A stretch of 22,779 bases of DNA from PZPK01 sp041590075 (GTDB taxonomy: Bacteria > Pseudomonadota > Gammaproteobacteria > Pseudomonadales > Oleiphilaceae): assembly GCA_041590075.1 (NCBI GenBank), contig JBFHUL010000057.1, forward strand, positions 1 through 22,779, given 5' to 3'. The position numbers and the translations under genes were made by a program. Positions 9,087 to 15,813 of the stretch are shown piece after piece; the first letter of the stretch is position 1, and the number at the start of each line of letters is the position of its first letter. The notes under the pieces are model-generated. The model was not told the DNA's origin. It saw only the letters and a list, made by a program, of their open reading frames with translations, and did no database searches.

Positions 9087-9743
9087 TCAGGCGTCCAGAC
9101 CCCGAACAATCTGGTCTCGGATCTCAGACATTTCGCCAACGCCATCTACTTTTACGTAGCGGGGCGCCTGATCACCGCCTTTATCGGCCCATGAAGAGTA
9201 GTAGTCAATGAGTGGCGCTGTTTGCGAGTGATACACCTGCAAACGTTTACGCACCGTTTCTTCTTTATCGTCCTCACGCTGCACCAGAGGCTCACCGGTT
9301 TCATCGTCTTTTCCATCCACAGAGGGCGGATTATATTTCACGTGATAGATGCGCCCGCTTGCTTCGTGCACACGGCGACCACTGAGGCGACTCACAATTT
9401 CTTCGTCATCCACATTAATCTCCACCACCGCGTCGATATTGATGTTGTTCTTTTTCAATGCTTCTGCCTGCGGAATCGTGCGCGGGAAACCATCAAACAA
9501 AAAACCGTTTTTGCAGTCGTCCTGCTGAATACGCTCATCGATCAGTTCGATAATCGTTTCATCGGAAACCAATCCGCCCGACGCCATGACCTCTTTTACC
9601 TTCAGACCCAGTGGCGTGCCGGCTTTCACGGCGGCTCTCAGCATGTCGCCGGTAGAGATCTGGGGGATACCGTATTTCTCGGTAATAAACTGGGCCTGAG
9701 TCCCTTTGCCTGCGCCAGGAGCGCCCAATAGGATGATTCGCAT
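9087..9743 (-). CDS. adk: Adenylate kinase
   Basis: Adk interconverts ATP + AMP and 2 ADP in the cytoplasm. The 218-residue protein is the long bacterial form: P-loop GAPGAGKGT (7-15), the AMP site STGDMLR (30-36), DGFPRT (84-89), and a LID domain (about 122-159, GRRVHEASGRIYHVKYNPP) without the four zinc cysteines, as in other Gram-negative enzymes. The ATG at 9743 follows GGAGA by about 9 nt. It heads the adk-tsaB unit and has an unusually long predicted leader (see the promoter at 9957-9984). Confidence 0.97.
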   Translation of the reverse strand: MRIILLGAPGAGKGTQAQFITEKYGIPQISTGDMLRAAVKAGTPLGLKVKEVMASGGLVSDETIIELIDERIQQDDCKNGFLFDGFPRTIPQAEALKKNNINIDAVVEINVDDEEIVSRLSGRRVHEASGRIYHVKYNPPSVDGKDDETGEPLVQREDDKEETVRKRLQVYHSQTAPLIDYYSSWADKGGDQAPRYVKVDGVGEMSEIRDQIVRGLDA

Positions 9744-9789
9744 AAACGCTTGTCTCCGTTAGTGTCTTTAAGATTAGAATCTGCGTGCT

Positions 9790-9809
9790 GGCGCCGCTTT
9801 TTCGGCGTC
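9790..9809 (-). other. GC-rich hairpin in the adk leader
   Basis: GGCGCCG (9790-9796) pairs with CGGCGTC (9803-9809) across a 6-nt loop (AAAAAG on the minus strand), with one G-T wobble. It sits about 45 nt before the adk start codon, inside the predicted mRNA leader. No T-tract follows, so it is not an obvious terminator. A structural or translational role is possible but unproven. Confidence 0.4.
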
Positions 9810-9956
9810 GTCCAGTTGAGCATCGTGACATGCTAAAACTCGGGAAAAACCATGCGCAAATTCAGTTCGCGTCCCGCATGACCTGAAGCTCTCACTCCCC
9901 GCCCGGCATAGCGCAAGGAGCAAAAATTCTGGGAAGGCGATAAGCCAAGGGGCGCC

Positions 9957-9984
9957 ATTATAAGGCCAAGGCACGACAGGTAAA
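9957..9984 (-). promoter_or_regulatory. adk: Predicted adk promoter
   Basis: The minus strand shows TTTACC (9979-9984) and a perfect -10 box TATAAT (9957-9962) with 16 bp between them. Transcription would start near 9950, leaving a leader of about 207 nt before adk at 9743. Prediction only. Confidence 0.5.
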
Positions 9985-10017
9985 AGAGCAGAGCCTGCTT
10001 TGAGGTGAATTGAGCAG

Positions 10018-10041
10018 CATTATGGTGACGAAACCATAATG
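10018..10041. repeat. Perfect 9-bp inverted repeat with 6-nt loop
   Basis: CATTATGGT (10018-10026) and ACCATAATG (10033-10041) are exact reverse complements around GACGAA. It lies just upstream of the predicted adk promoter and 3' of the decayed reading frame. There is no following T-run. It could be an operator-like site or a transcript-end hairpin; the sequence does not decide. Confidence 0.5.
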
Positions 10042-10063
10042 TGGCCACACCAAAAACAGACTG

Positions 10064-10210
10064 TTACTGGACAGGAGCGGGTCTTACGCTCGGTGAAATA
10101 TAGGACTGGTCTTTGGGCTTAGCGGTCGTTTGAGCGGGTACTTGTTGACTACCGGACTCCATCATAGTCAGGCATAGAGTCAGCCGGTTTCACCGATTAA
10201 TTAATTTCAC
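10064..10210 (-). pseudogene. Possible decayed small lipoprotein-like gene
   Basis: From a GTG at 10210 the minus strand reads VKLINR, an in-frame TGA at codon 7, then NRLTLCLTMMESGSQQ, continuing through KPKDQSYISPSVRPAPVQ to a TAA at 10064. The first part has the shape of a signal peptide, and MESGSQQ sits where a lipobox such as LSGC would be expected. The frame could also be read from the internal ATG pair at 10165/10162, but no Shine-Dalgarno precedes it. The 5' end abuts the GIY-YIG element's left repeat, so insertion may have separated it from its upstream region. Speculative: it may be chance. Confidence 0.2.
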
Positions 10211-10213
10211 GCA

Positions 10214-10247
10214 CGACGTCATTCCCGCGAAGGCGGGAATCCATTGT
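10214..10247 (+). repeat. Left palindromic repeat of the GIY-YIG element (dRS3-like)
   Basis: This 34-bp repeat contains ATTCCCGCGAAGGCGGGAAT (10221-10240), an 8-bp stem with a 4-nt loop (GAAG). That core fits the ATTCCC-N8-GGGAAT form known as dRS3 in Neisseria. It begins with CGACGTC and ends with CCATTGT, 7 nt after the nuclease stop codon. An inverted copy lies at 10589-10622 (30 of 34 identical). Confidence 0.8.
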
Positions 10248-10254
10248 CTTTGTA

Positions 10255-10548
10255 TCACGAAGCCTCGATGATCGATTCCCATAGATCGCCCCATGCTGGA
10301 TTATGTTCAAATATCAGGTCTAACTTCCATTGACGATGCCATTTTTTTAGCTGTTTTTCTCTTTGAATTGCCGATAGCATGGATTCATGTTGTTCAAAGT
10401 AGACCAGATTCTTCGCTCCATATCTTTTTGAAAAGCCCTCAGTATCACCTGGTTTATGCTGCCAAACACGTTGGATTAAGTTGCTTGTGACACCAACGTA
10501 AAGAGTGCCACGTTTTTCACGGGCCACAATATAGACGGCAGGTTGCAT
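10255..10548 (-). CDS. Small single-domain GIY-YIG nuclease
   Basis: A 97-residue protein made almost entirely of one GIY-YIG domain (COG2827/UPF0213-like). The two motif strands read VYIVA (5-9) and LYVGVTS (16-22), with Tyr6 and Tyr17. The catalytic Arg lies in QRVWQHK (Arg27) and the metal-binding Glu in QREKQLKKW (Glu64), so the active site looks intact. AAGGAAG stands 5 nt before the ATG at 10548. There is no DNA-binding extension and no transposase or excinuclease module. The gene is visibly richer in A+T than adk and ppc on either side and is enclosed by inverted palindromic repeats, suggesting horizontal arrival as a unit. Family function is poorly known; members have been called possible endonucleases. 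Its link with the repeats is inference. Confidence 0.88.
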   Translation of the reverse strand: MQPAVYIVAREKRGTLYVGVTSNLIQRVWQHKPGDTEGFSKRYGAKNLVYFEQHESMLSAIQREKQLKKWHRQWKLDLIFEHNPAWGDLWESIIEAS

Positions 10549-10588
10549 ATATTCTTCCTTGAACGTTGTGCAGGTTGGTACATTTTAA

Positions 10589-10622
10589 ACAATGGATCCC
10601 CGCGTTCGCGAGGATGACGTCG
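10589..10622 (-). repeat. Right palindromic repeat of the GIY-YIG element
   Basis: Read on the minus strand this copy matches the left repeat at 30 of 34 positions. The stem reads ATCCTCGC-GAAC-GCGGGGAT. Of the four differences, two are partners in one base pair (T-A in the left copy, C-G here), one makes a G-T wobble, and one is in the loop, so the hairpin is kept. It lies 41 nt upstream of the nuclease start codon. Confidence 0.78.
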
Positions 10623-10735
10623 GTGGGAAGCATACGTCGATGGATGAATTTATAATTGCGTTGAGTGCGCTTTGGCTGTTAGCGTCGAACATCACACGTC
10701 CGACTGGGTAGCACCCCGATAATAGCTTTTCCCGT

Positions 10736-10819
10736 CTATTGTTCCGCGTCTCTCGCAACTTCCGCTTTGCCCTCTGAATTCAATTGATCATCGGACAATT
10801 CAGGCACCGTTGAAAGCAT
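10736..10819 (-). CDS. Possible 27-residue small protein
   Basis: ATG at 10819 to TAG at 10736 encodes MLSTVPELSDDQLNSEGKAE followed by VARDAEQ, an acidic, soluble peptide. A GAGG lies 7 nt before the ATG. It begins 51 nt after the YbaK-HDOD stop on the same strand and could be the last cistron of that transcript. There is no homology evidence and its length is near chance. Confidence 0.2.
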   Translation of the reverse strand: MLSTVPELSDDQLNSEGKAEVARDAEQ

Positions 10820-10870
10820 AATCAGGCCTCACTGGCCAAGTTATGCGTTCATGGCCACATTACCGCCCAC

Positions 10871-12307
10871 TTATGCGGCGATATCTGCCACTAGACTGTC
10901 GAGACTACGACACTGCTCGACCGTCAACGACGCCAGCTCTCGCGCCTGTTCCAGGTCGATACCTAAGGTTTCGAGAAGGTTCTCTGAGGGAGGCGCAACG
11001 GGCTCATCGCCTACGCTGTGTTCGCTGAGAAGGTAGTTGGATAACTGCACGATATGCAACATTTCCTGGTAGCTGCCCGAGTATTCTGCATTCTGGTGCA
11101 TCGCCGCTGCTTTAATCACGGTCTCCGGCAAGCCCCAGAATTTAAGCAGGATGGCGCCCATCGAGCCATGTCCCAGAGAAATAAACTCCTGAGCCCCACC
11201 AATACCAAACACCTGCTGCTCTATCTCTTGCATGCTGGCTTCAGGTTCGGCTTCACGCAATTTGTTCAGCATCGAAAATTCAGGCGGAAACAAATGACCG
11301 ATCAACAGGAGGCCAAAGTTATGCAGCAGACCGCACAGGTAGGCCTCATGCTCAGACAATCCAAGCTCGGGTTTCGCGAGCACCGACAACGCCTGACACA
11401 ACACGCCGCTGTACAGGGCGTGCCGCCAGAAAGACTCCAAGCCCAAGGGCCCGTCTTTGGGAATGGTGAATGCTTTAGAGGCAGCAATACCCATAGCGAG
11501 CTGCGACACCCTATCGAAACCGAGTACGATATTTACGGCGTCCTTTATCGAATTGAGCTCTCCCCGGTAAGCAAACAGTGCTGAACGCGCATACCGCATA
11601 ACCTGCGCAGATAAGCTTGGATCACGCTCGATGAGCGCGGCCAATTCCGTCACCCCCACATTGGGATCGTTGACCATGTGCAGAATACGCATAGCGGTAT
11701 CCGGCATGGGGGGAAGTTTGTAAATTTTCTCGAGCTTTCTGGCCACCTGATCCAGCGACAATTGCCCAAGCCCTTCTCCCGCAACCGCGTCGGGCAACGC
11801 TGGCGTTACGACTTTTTGCCATTTGCTCATGCGCACTTTTATAGCACCTCGCATGGCTTTGGCAAAGCTGGCGGCATTGAGCTTCAGCAAGGCGCTATGA
11901 CTGCCGGAAGATACGTAGACCTCATCCATATCCACCAGCTCCGCATCCAACAAAACGGGCAATCCGTAGGCCATCGCCAATGCGGGAATCAGACCGGGTT
12001 CGCAGTCCTTGAATAGCCTGCTGGCCTGTTGCGCCGGTAACACCTGAAATTGTCGCCCCAGGCCTTCGTTCACCAGCATCACATCCAATTCCGCATTGTG
12101 GGGTACGACAGCAACTGCCGGACCTCTCCGGTCGATCAGCGCAACAGCGCGCGCGCAGAGCTCGGGCGCCACTCCCGACTGTTTAACGTCATCCGACCAA
12201 TCAGCACCGCGTTGATGGTGCACCAATTGCGCGGGAATCGCACATTTACGCAAATACTGATTAAGTCGGCTGGCTACGGGCACGGCTTTTCCTGTCATCG
12301 AAGTCAT
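10871..12307 (-). CDS. YbaK-like domain fused to HDOD signalling domain
   Basis: A 478-residue cytoplasmic protein. Residues about 10-155 resemble the YbaK/aminoacyl-tRNA deacylase fold: AVAVVPHNAELDVMLVNEGL, FKDCEPGLIPALAMAYGLPV and VYVSSGSHSALLKLNAASF are recognisable. The lysine expected in the family's 'KTLV' segment seems absent (ARAVALID), so trans-editing is doubtful. From about 190 to 400 is an HDOD domain: LPPMPDTAMRILHMVNDPNV, IERDPSLSAQVMRYARSA, FWRHALYSGVLCQAL and LLHNFG, with Asn where HD hydrolases have Asp, as usual for non-catalytic HDOD. HDOD proteins act as signalling or scaffold proteins, often tied to c-di-GMP and motility. AGGGA with 8-nt spacing supports the ATG at 12307; an upstream TTG at 12370 has no support. 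It lies 104 nt after ppc. Confidence 0.85.
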   Translation of the reverse strand: MTSMTGKAVPVASRLNQYLRKCAIPAQLVHHQRGADWSDDVKQSGVAPELCARAVALIDRRGPAVAVVPHNAELDVMLVNEGLGRQFQVLPAQQASRLFKDCEPGLIPALAMAYGLPVLLDAELVDMDEVYVSSGSHSALLKLNAASFAKAMRGAIKVRMSKWQKVVTPALPDAVAGEGLGQLSLDQVARKLEKIYKLPPMPDTAMRILHMVNDPNVGVTELAALIERDPSLSAQVMRYARSALFAYRGELNSIKDAVNIVLGFDRVSQLAMGIAASKAFTIPKDGPLGLESFWRHALYSGVLCQALSVLAKPELGLSEHEAYLCGLLHNFGLLLIGHLFPPEFSMLNKLREAEPEASMQEIEQQVFGIGGAQEFISLGHGSMGAILLKFWGLPETVIKAAAMHQNAEYSGSYQEMLHIVQLSNYLLSEHSVGDEPVAPPSENLLETLGIDLEQARELASLTVEQCRSLDSLVADIAA

Positions 12308-12411
12308 GAAATATTTCCCTATTAAACGCAATCTTTCCCTGAAATAGTGTTCACCGGCGCACACTACCAAGTAAGTGCTTTTGCCTTTTTGTAAGCAAGT
12401 TTAGCAGCGCT

Positions 12412-15081
12412 TTACCCGGTATTACGGATACCCGCAGCGATTCCGGCCATCGTCACCTTCAATGCGGTTTCGGCCGTATCGGTTTCCACTCCATTTTCTC
12501 GGGCCTGGCGAACCCTTCGAAGCAATTCAGCCTGCAGGTAGTGCAAGGGATTTGTATACGGCGCACGCACGCGCATCGACCCATACACAATCGGGTTATC
12601 TTCCAAAAGGTGCTTCTGGTTTTTCACCCGCTTTACGGTGTCGATCATGGCCCGATAGCGATGCCGGAGAGTGCGCCCCAGCGGCTTCAGGTGTTCGGGA
12701 GCCAGCAGCTGATCGTAATAGCGCGCAATGCGATAGTCCCCTTTCGCCAATACCATCTCTAGCATATCGATATGTGTTTTGAAGAACGGCCACCGGGCAA
12801 GCATCTCTTGGAGGGTAGCGGCCTTCTGAGGCTGAGATAAGGCATGATTCAGCGCTTCATCACTACCTAACCAGGCCGGCAACATGAGCCGCATCTGACT
12901 CCAGGCAAAGATCCAGGGTATGGCTCGGAGGCTTTCTACCCCCCCGCCCACCTTACGTCGCGCCGGGCGACTCCCCAAGGCCAGCTTGCCCAGCTCGGAT
13001 TCAGGCGTGGCAGAGCGAAAATACTCCACAAAGTCCTTATTTTCTCTGACCACGCCCCGATACGAACGCAGCGATATGCTGGTCAGCTCAGTCATGAGTG
13101 TGCGCCAATCGTCTTCCGGCTTGGGAGGTGGCATGAGGCTCGCCTCCACTACCGCATTGAGATACAGCTTAAAGCTTTGTTTTGCGACCTCCGGCAAACC
13201 AAATTTGAAACGAATCATTTCGCCTTGCTCGGTGATACGAAAACTGCCGTTTACCGACCCCGGAGGCTGCGACAGAATCGCGCGATTGGCCGGCCCGCCA
13301 CCACGTCCCACCGTGCCGCCTCGTCCATGGAACAGCGTGAGTTTAATCGCATGTCGGTCAGCCACTTCAACCAGTGACTCCTGTGCGCGATACTGCGCCC
13401 AGGCGGCAGCCATCTGGCCGGCATCTTTTGCTGAGTCCGAATAACCAATCATGACTTCCTGCTGCCCCTGGCAATAATCCTTGTACCAGGCGACAGATAA
13501 TAATCGATCGATCGCTTCAGCCGCGCCGGACAAATCATCAAGCGTTTCGAATAGCGGCACCACGCGGAGATTATGGCCGATACCGGCCTCCTGAAGTAGA
13601 AGTATTACCGTGAGCACATCGGACGGTGCACTGGCCATTGAGATCACGTAGGCGCCCAGCGCCGAGGCTGGTTGCTCTGCAATCACCTTGCAGGTATCGA
13701 GCACCTCACGCACCTCTTCACTGCAGCGCCATTGAGGAGGAATCAGGGGCCGCTTGCTCTTCAATTCGTCCAGCAGAAAGCGCTGTTTGTCTTCTTCACT
13801 CCAGGTCGCAAAGTCACCTAAATCCAAATACCGGGTCAGCTCCGACATCACATCCAGATGTCGCTCAGAATCCTGACGTATATCCAGCTTCACCAATTCC
13901 AGCCCAAAACAGCTGGCGCGACGCAGGGTATCCAACAGCAATCCGTTGGCAACGGTATTGAGGCCGGTATCTATCAGGGATTCGTAACACAGCATGAGCG
14001 GCTCAATGAGGTCGTCATTGTCGAGCAACACGTCGTTATCCGGCAGCACTTCACCGCGGGCCTTGGCAGCCGCCCAATCTCGCGTGAGGAGCAAACGCCG
14101 ACGTAACTCCGCCAACACAATGCGATAAGGCTCATGCCTGTTTCGATCACTCTGGTGCAACAGGCGATCCGCTTCTTGCCGCAAGGCCTGAGAACAATCC
14201 CACATTGACAATTGATTGAGCAGAGCGCTGATATCGCGCAAATACAGGTCAGCCGCCATCCAGCGACTCAGAGCCAATACTTCCCGAGTGAGATTGGCGG
14301 TGACATTTGGGTTGCCATCGCGATCACCGCCCATCCAGGAGGCGAACTTAATCGGGCTGGCATTGGGTGGTAAGGGCACATCAAACTGATCCATGAGCGC
14401 AGTATCGAGCTCGCGCAAAAAATCCGGCAAAGCCTGCCATAAACTGTTTTCAATGACCGCAAACCCCCATCTTGCCTCGTCCACGGCCGAGGGTCGCTCT
14501 TCACGAATTTCGTTGGTATGCCAGGCCTCGCAAATCAAGCGTACCAACTTTTGGCGTAACTGCTGCCGCTCTTTATCGGTTAGGTCGTTATGATCAAGTT
14601 CTGCCAGGCACTCTGCGATGGTGTCATACTTCATGATCAAGGTGCGACGCGTGACTTCCGTGGGGTGTGCCGTCAACACAAACTCGATCCGCATTTCATT
14701 GAGCAATGTTGTCAGCGCCTTTTGGTCTTTGCCGTGCGCCTTCAAGCGGGCAAAGAGATCATCGAAACGCTCGACACCGCTTTCACTTTCATCTCGCTGC
14801 CGGCGAATACCGTGGTACTGCTCTGCGATATTGGCCAAATTCAGAAACTGGTTGAAAGATCGCGCCACCGGTATGAGTTCGTTATCCGACAACGCCGACA
14901 ATAAACCCACCAGTTCCGGAGAGGCGTCGCCATCCTCCACATCACGGTCGGCTTTGGCCGTCAGACGAATCGCTTCAATCTTATCCAGGTACGACGAGCC
15001 GAGATGCTCTCGAATGGTTTCTCCGAGAATACCGCCAAGCAGACGGATGTTCTCTCGCAGGTGCGGATGCATATCTGACAT
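12412..15081 (-). CDS. ppc: Phosphoenolpyruvate carboxylase
   Basis: PEPC adds bicarbonate to PEP to give oxaloacetate and refills the TCA cycle. The 889-residue product is close to the E. coli 883. Visible are the catalytic histidine in VLTAHPTEVTRRT (His139), the PEP and metal site GGDRDGNPN (251-259), GYSDSAKDAG (546-555), the glycine loop FHGRGGTVGRGGGP (584-597), and the invariant C-terminus RNTG. AAAGGAA with 7-nt spacing precedes the ATG at 15081; a second ATG three codons in is less well placed. It is divergent from the plus-strand block on the right. No clear terminator is seen between it and the YbaK-HDOD gene. Confidence 0.97.
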   Translation of the reverse strand: MSDMHPHLRENIRLLGGILGETIREHLGSSYLDKIEAIRLTAKADRDVEDGDASPELVGLLSALSDNELIPVARSFNQFLNLANIAEQYHGIRRQRDESESGVERFDDLFARLKAHGKDQKALTTLLNEMRIEFVLTAHPTEVTRRTLIMKYDTIAECLAELDHNDLTDKERQQLRQKLVRLICEAWHTNEIREERPSAVDEARWGFAVIENSLWQALPDFLRELDTALMDQFDVPLPPNASPIKFASWMGGDRDGNPNVTANLTREVLALSRWMAADLYLRDISALLNQLSMWDCSQALRQEADRLLHQSDRNRHEPYRIVLAELRRRLLLTRDWAAAKARGEVLPDNDVLLDNDDLIEPLMLCYESLIDTGLNTVANGLLLDTLRRASCFGLELVKLDIRQDSERHLDVMSELTRYLDLGDFATWSEEDKQRFLLDELKSKRPLIPPQWRCSEEVREVLDTCKVIAEQPASALGAYVISMASAPSDVLTVILLLQEAGIGHNLRVVPLFETLDDLSGAAEAIDRLLSVAWYKDYCQGQQEVMIGYSDSAKDAGQMAAAWAQYRAQESLVEVADRHAIKLTLFHGRGGTVGRGGGPANRAILSQPPGSVNGSFRITEQGEMIRFKFGLPEVAKQSFKLYLNAVVEASLMPPPKPEDDWRTLMTELTSISLRSYRGVVRENKDFVEYFRSATPESELGKLALGSRPARRKVGGGVESLRAIPWIFAWSQMRLMLPAWLGSDEALNHALSQPQKAATLQEMLARWPFFKTHIDMLEMVLAKGDYRIARYYDQLLAPEHLKPLGRTLRHRYRAMIDTVKRVKNQKHLLEDNPIVYGSMRVRAPYTNPLHYLQAELLRRVRQARENGVETDTAETALKVTMAGIAAGIRNTG

Positions 15082-15213
15082 AACTGATTCCTTTAGTGGT
15101 AATTGAGCGTCCTATGACCAGCTTCAACATATTGACGATCACACGATAAACAGGCTTGAAAAGCCGCTGTTCATCATCCAGCGAAATGGTAACAAATCCA
15201 CACAATATAGCGC

Positions 15214-15242
15214 GTCACAATTCACTGAAAACTTACTAGACT
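15214..15242 (+). promoter_or_regulatory. Possible promoter for the gene at 15356
   Basis: GTCACA (15214-15219) and TAGACT (15237-15242) are separated by 17 bp. Each box has four of six consensus bases. Transcripts would start just before or at the foot of the long hairpin at 15250-15319. Weak prediction. Confidence 0.27.
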
Positions 15243-15249
15243 GACTATA

Positions 15250-15319
15250 TGGGCTTGGTTGTCGGCCGAAGAAAAGGAATGTGTGCGGTATCCTTTTGAT
15301 TGTCTCGGCTGCAAGCCCA
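15250..15319 (+). ncRNA. Long three-segment hairpin, possible structured leader RNA
   Basis: Three nested complementary segments form one extended stem-loop. TGGGCTTG (15250-15257) pairs with CAAGCCCA (15312-15319), 8 bp. CGGCCGA (15263-15269) pairs with TCGGCTG (15305-15311), 7 bp with one G-U. AAAAGGA (15272-15278) pairs with TCCTTTT (15291-15297), 7 bp, closing a 12-nt loop. Between segments are a 5-nt bulge (15258-15262) and a 2/7-nt internal loop. It ends 36 nt before the ATG at 15356. It matches no riboswitch I know and is not followed by a T-run. The structure is seen in the sequence; expression and role are inferred. Confidence 0.45.
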
Positions 15320-15355
15320 ATTAAAGTAGCAAACAACAATAAGGATCGATAGTTT

Positions 15356-15700
15356 ATGAAAATCAAAGCGCTGTCGGAATACTGGGAAAAACAGGCAAAA
15401 GCCACCCTGACCGCCGAAGAATATACGCTTCGTTTGCCTATCGAGGATGCTGCAAAGATCGCTGCATTGGCAGAAATGTACCCCAAACGCACCAAGACTG
15501 AAATTATCAGCGAATTGCTGTCTGCCGCCTTGGAAGAGTTGGAAACCAGCCTGCCCTATGTAGCGGGAAAGCGCGTTATCGAAACCGATGAAATGGGCGA
15601 TCCACTTTATGAAGATGTGGGCCCCACGCCTCGCTTCCTTGATTTGAGCAAAAAGTACACCTCAATTCTAAAAAAGAACCAGAAAGCCGCAAATAACTGA
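15356..15700 (+). CDS. Small ribbon-helix-helix-like protein (often labelled 'type 1 pili tip component')
   Basis: A 114-residue protein starting MKIKALSEYWEKQAK. Residues about 23-60 (YTLRLPIEDAAKIAALAEMY, then KRTKTEIISELLSAALEELE) have the strand-helix-helix order of ribbon-helix-helix DNA-binding proteins. The second half, SLPYVAGKRVIETDEMGDPL and GPTPRFLDLSKKY, matches, from memory, a conserved gammaproteobacterial family that databases call a type 1 pili tip component. The sequence gives no signal peptide or pilin feature, so I think that label is misleading and a DNA-binding or regulatory role more likely. AAGGA lies 10 nt before the ATG. It is separated from the YfiR-like gene by 113 nt containing a hairpin. 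Confidence 0.8.
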   Translation: MKIKALSEYWEKQAKATLTAEEYTLRLPIEDAAKIAALAEMYPKRTKTEIISELLSAALEELETSLPYVAGKRVIETDEMGDPLYEDVGPTPRFLDLSKKYTSILKKNQKAANN

Positions 15701-15726
15701 CGACGAACACGCAGCCCTATGAGCCG

Positions 15727-15768
15727 GTGTTGATCAATATGCGCAAAGTAAGTGCGCCAGATCAACGC
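15727..15768 (+). other. Hairpin between the ribbon-helix-helix-like and YfiR-like genes
   Basis: GTTGATC (15729-15735) pairs with GATCAAC (15760-15766), extended by one wobble and one G-C pair. Inside, GCGC (15741-15744) pairs with GCGC (15754-15757) around a 9-nt loop. It starts 26 nt after the first gene's stop and ends 45 nt before yfiR. It could be a weak terminator or attenuator, or an operator; no T-tract follows. Confidence 0.4.
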
Positions 15769-15813
15769 GACCCAGGATAATAAATTCACAAAAAACACAT
15801 ACGCAACGGACTG

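Larger units (their letters stand above)
9744..10254. other. 511-bp gene-poor region between adk and the GIY-YIG gene
   Basis: No convincing intact gene lies here. I see the predicted adk promoter and leader with a hairpin at 9790-9809, a perfect 9-bp inverted repeat at 10018-10041, an 8-bp inverted repeat pairing 10091-10098 with 10188-10195, a short open stretch 10064-10210 that looks like a decayed small-protein gene, and the left palindromic repeat of the GIY-YIG element. Confidence 0.6.
10549..10870. other. 322-bp gene-poor region between the GIY-YIG and YbaK-HDOD genes
   Basis: It holds the right palindromic repeat (10589-10622) and one possible 27-codon frame (10736-10819, minus). I see no terminator for the YbaK-HDOD gene, which ends at 10871, and no RNA gene. 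Confidence 0.55.

Noticed and set aside
9222..9731. Open frame of 169 codons on the plus strand opposite adk
   Set aside because: It lies wholly antisense to a clear adenylate kinase gene, has no recognisable protein features and is explained by the codon bias of adk.
10589..10622. Repeat hairpins at 10214-10247 and 10589-10622 as ordinary rho-independent terminators
   Set aside because: Neither stem is followed by a T-run in the sense of the neighbouring genes, and the right copy lies upstream of the nuclease gene, so termination alone does not explain the pair.
10037..10862. 11-bp inverted match TAATGTGGCCA (10037-10047) and its complement (10852-10862) around the accessory island
   Set aside because: It could mark an insertion boundary, but one 11-mer match in about 800 bp is not far from chance, and one copy adjoins another palindrome.
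15356..15700. Pilus tip protein annotation for the 114-residue product
   Set aside because: No signal peptide, donor strand or pilin feature is visible and no pilus genes are nearby; the strand-helix-helix pattern fits a DNA-binding fold better.
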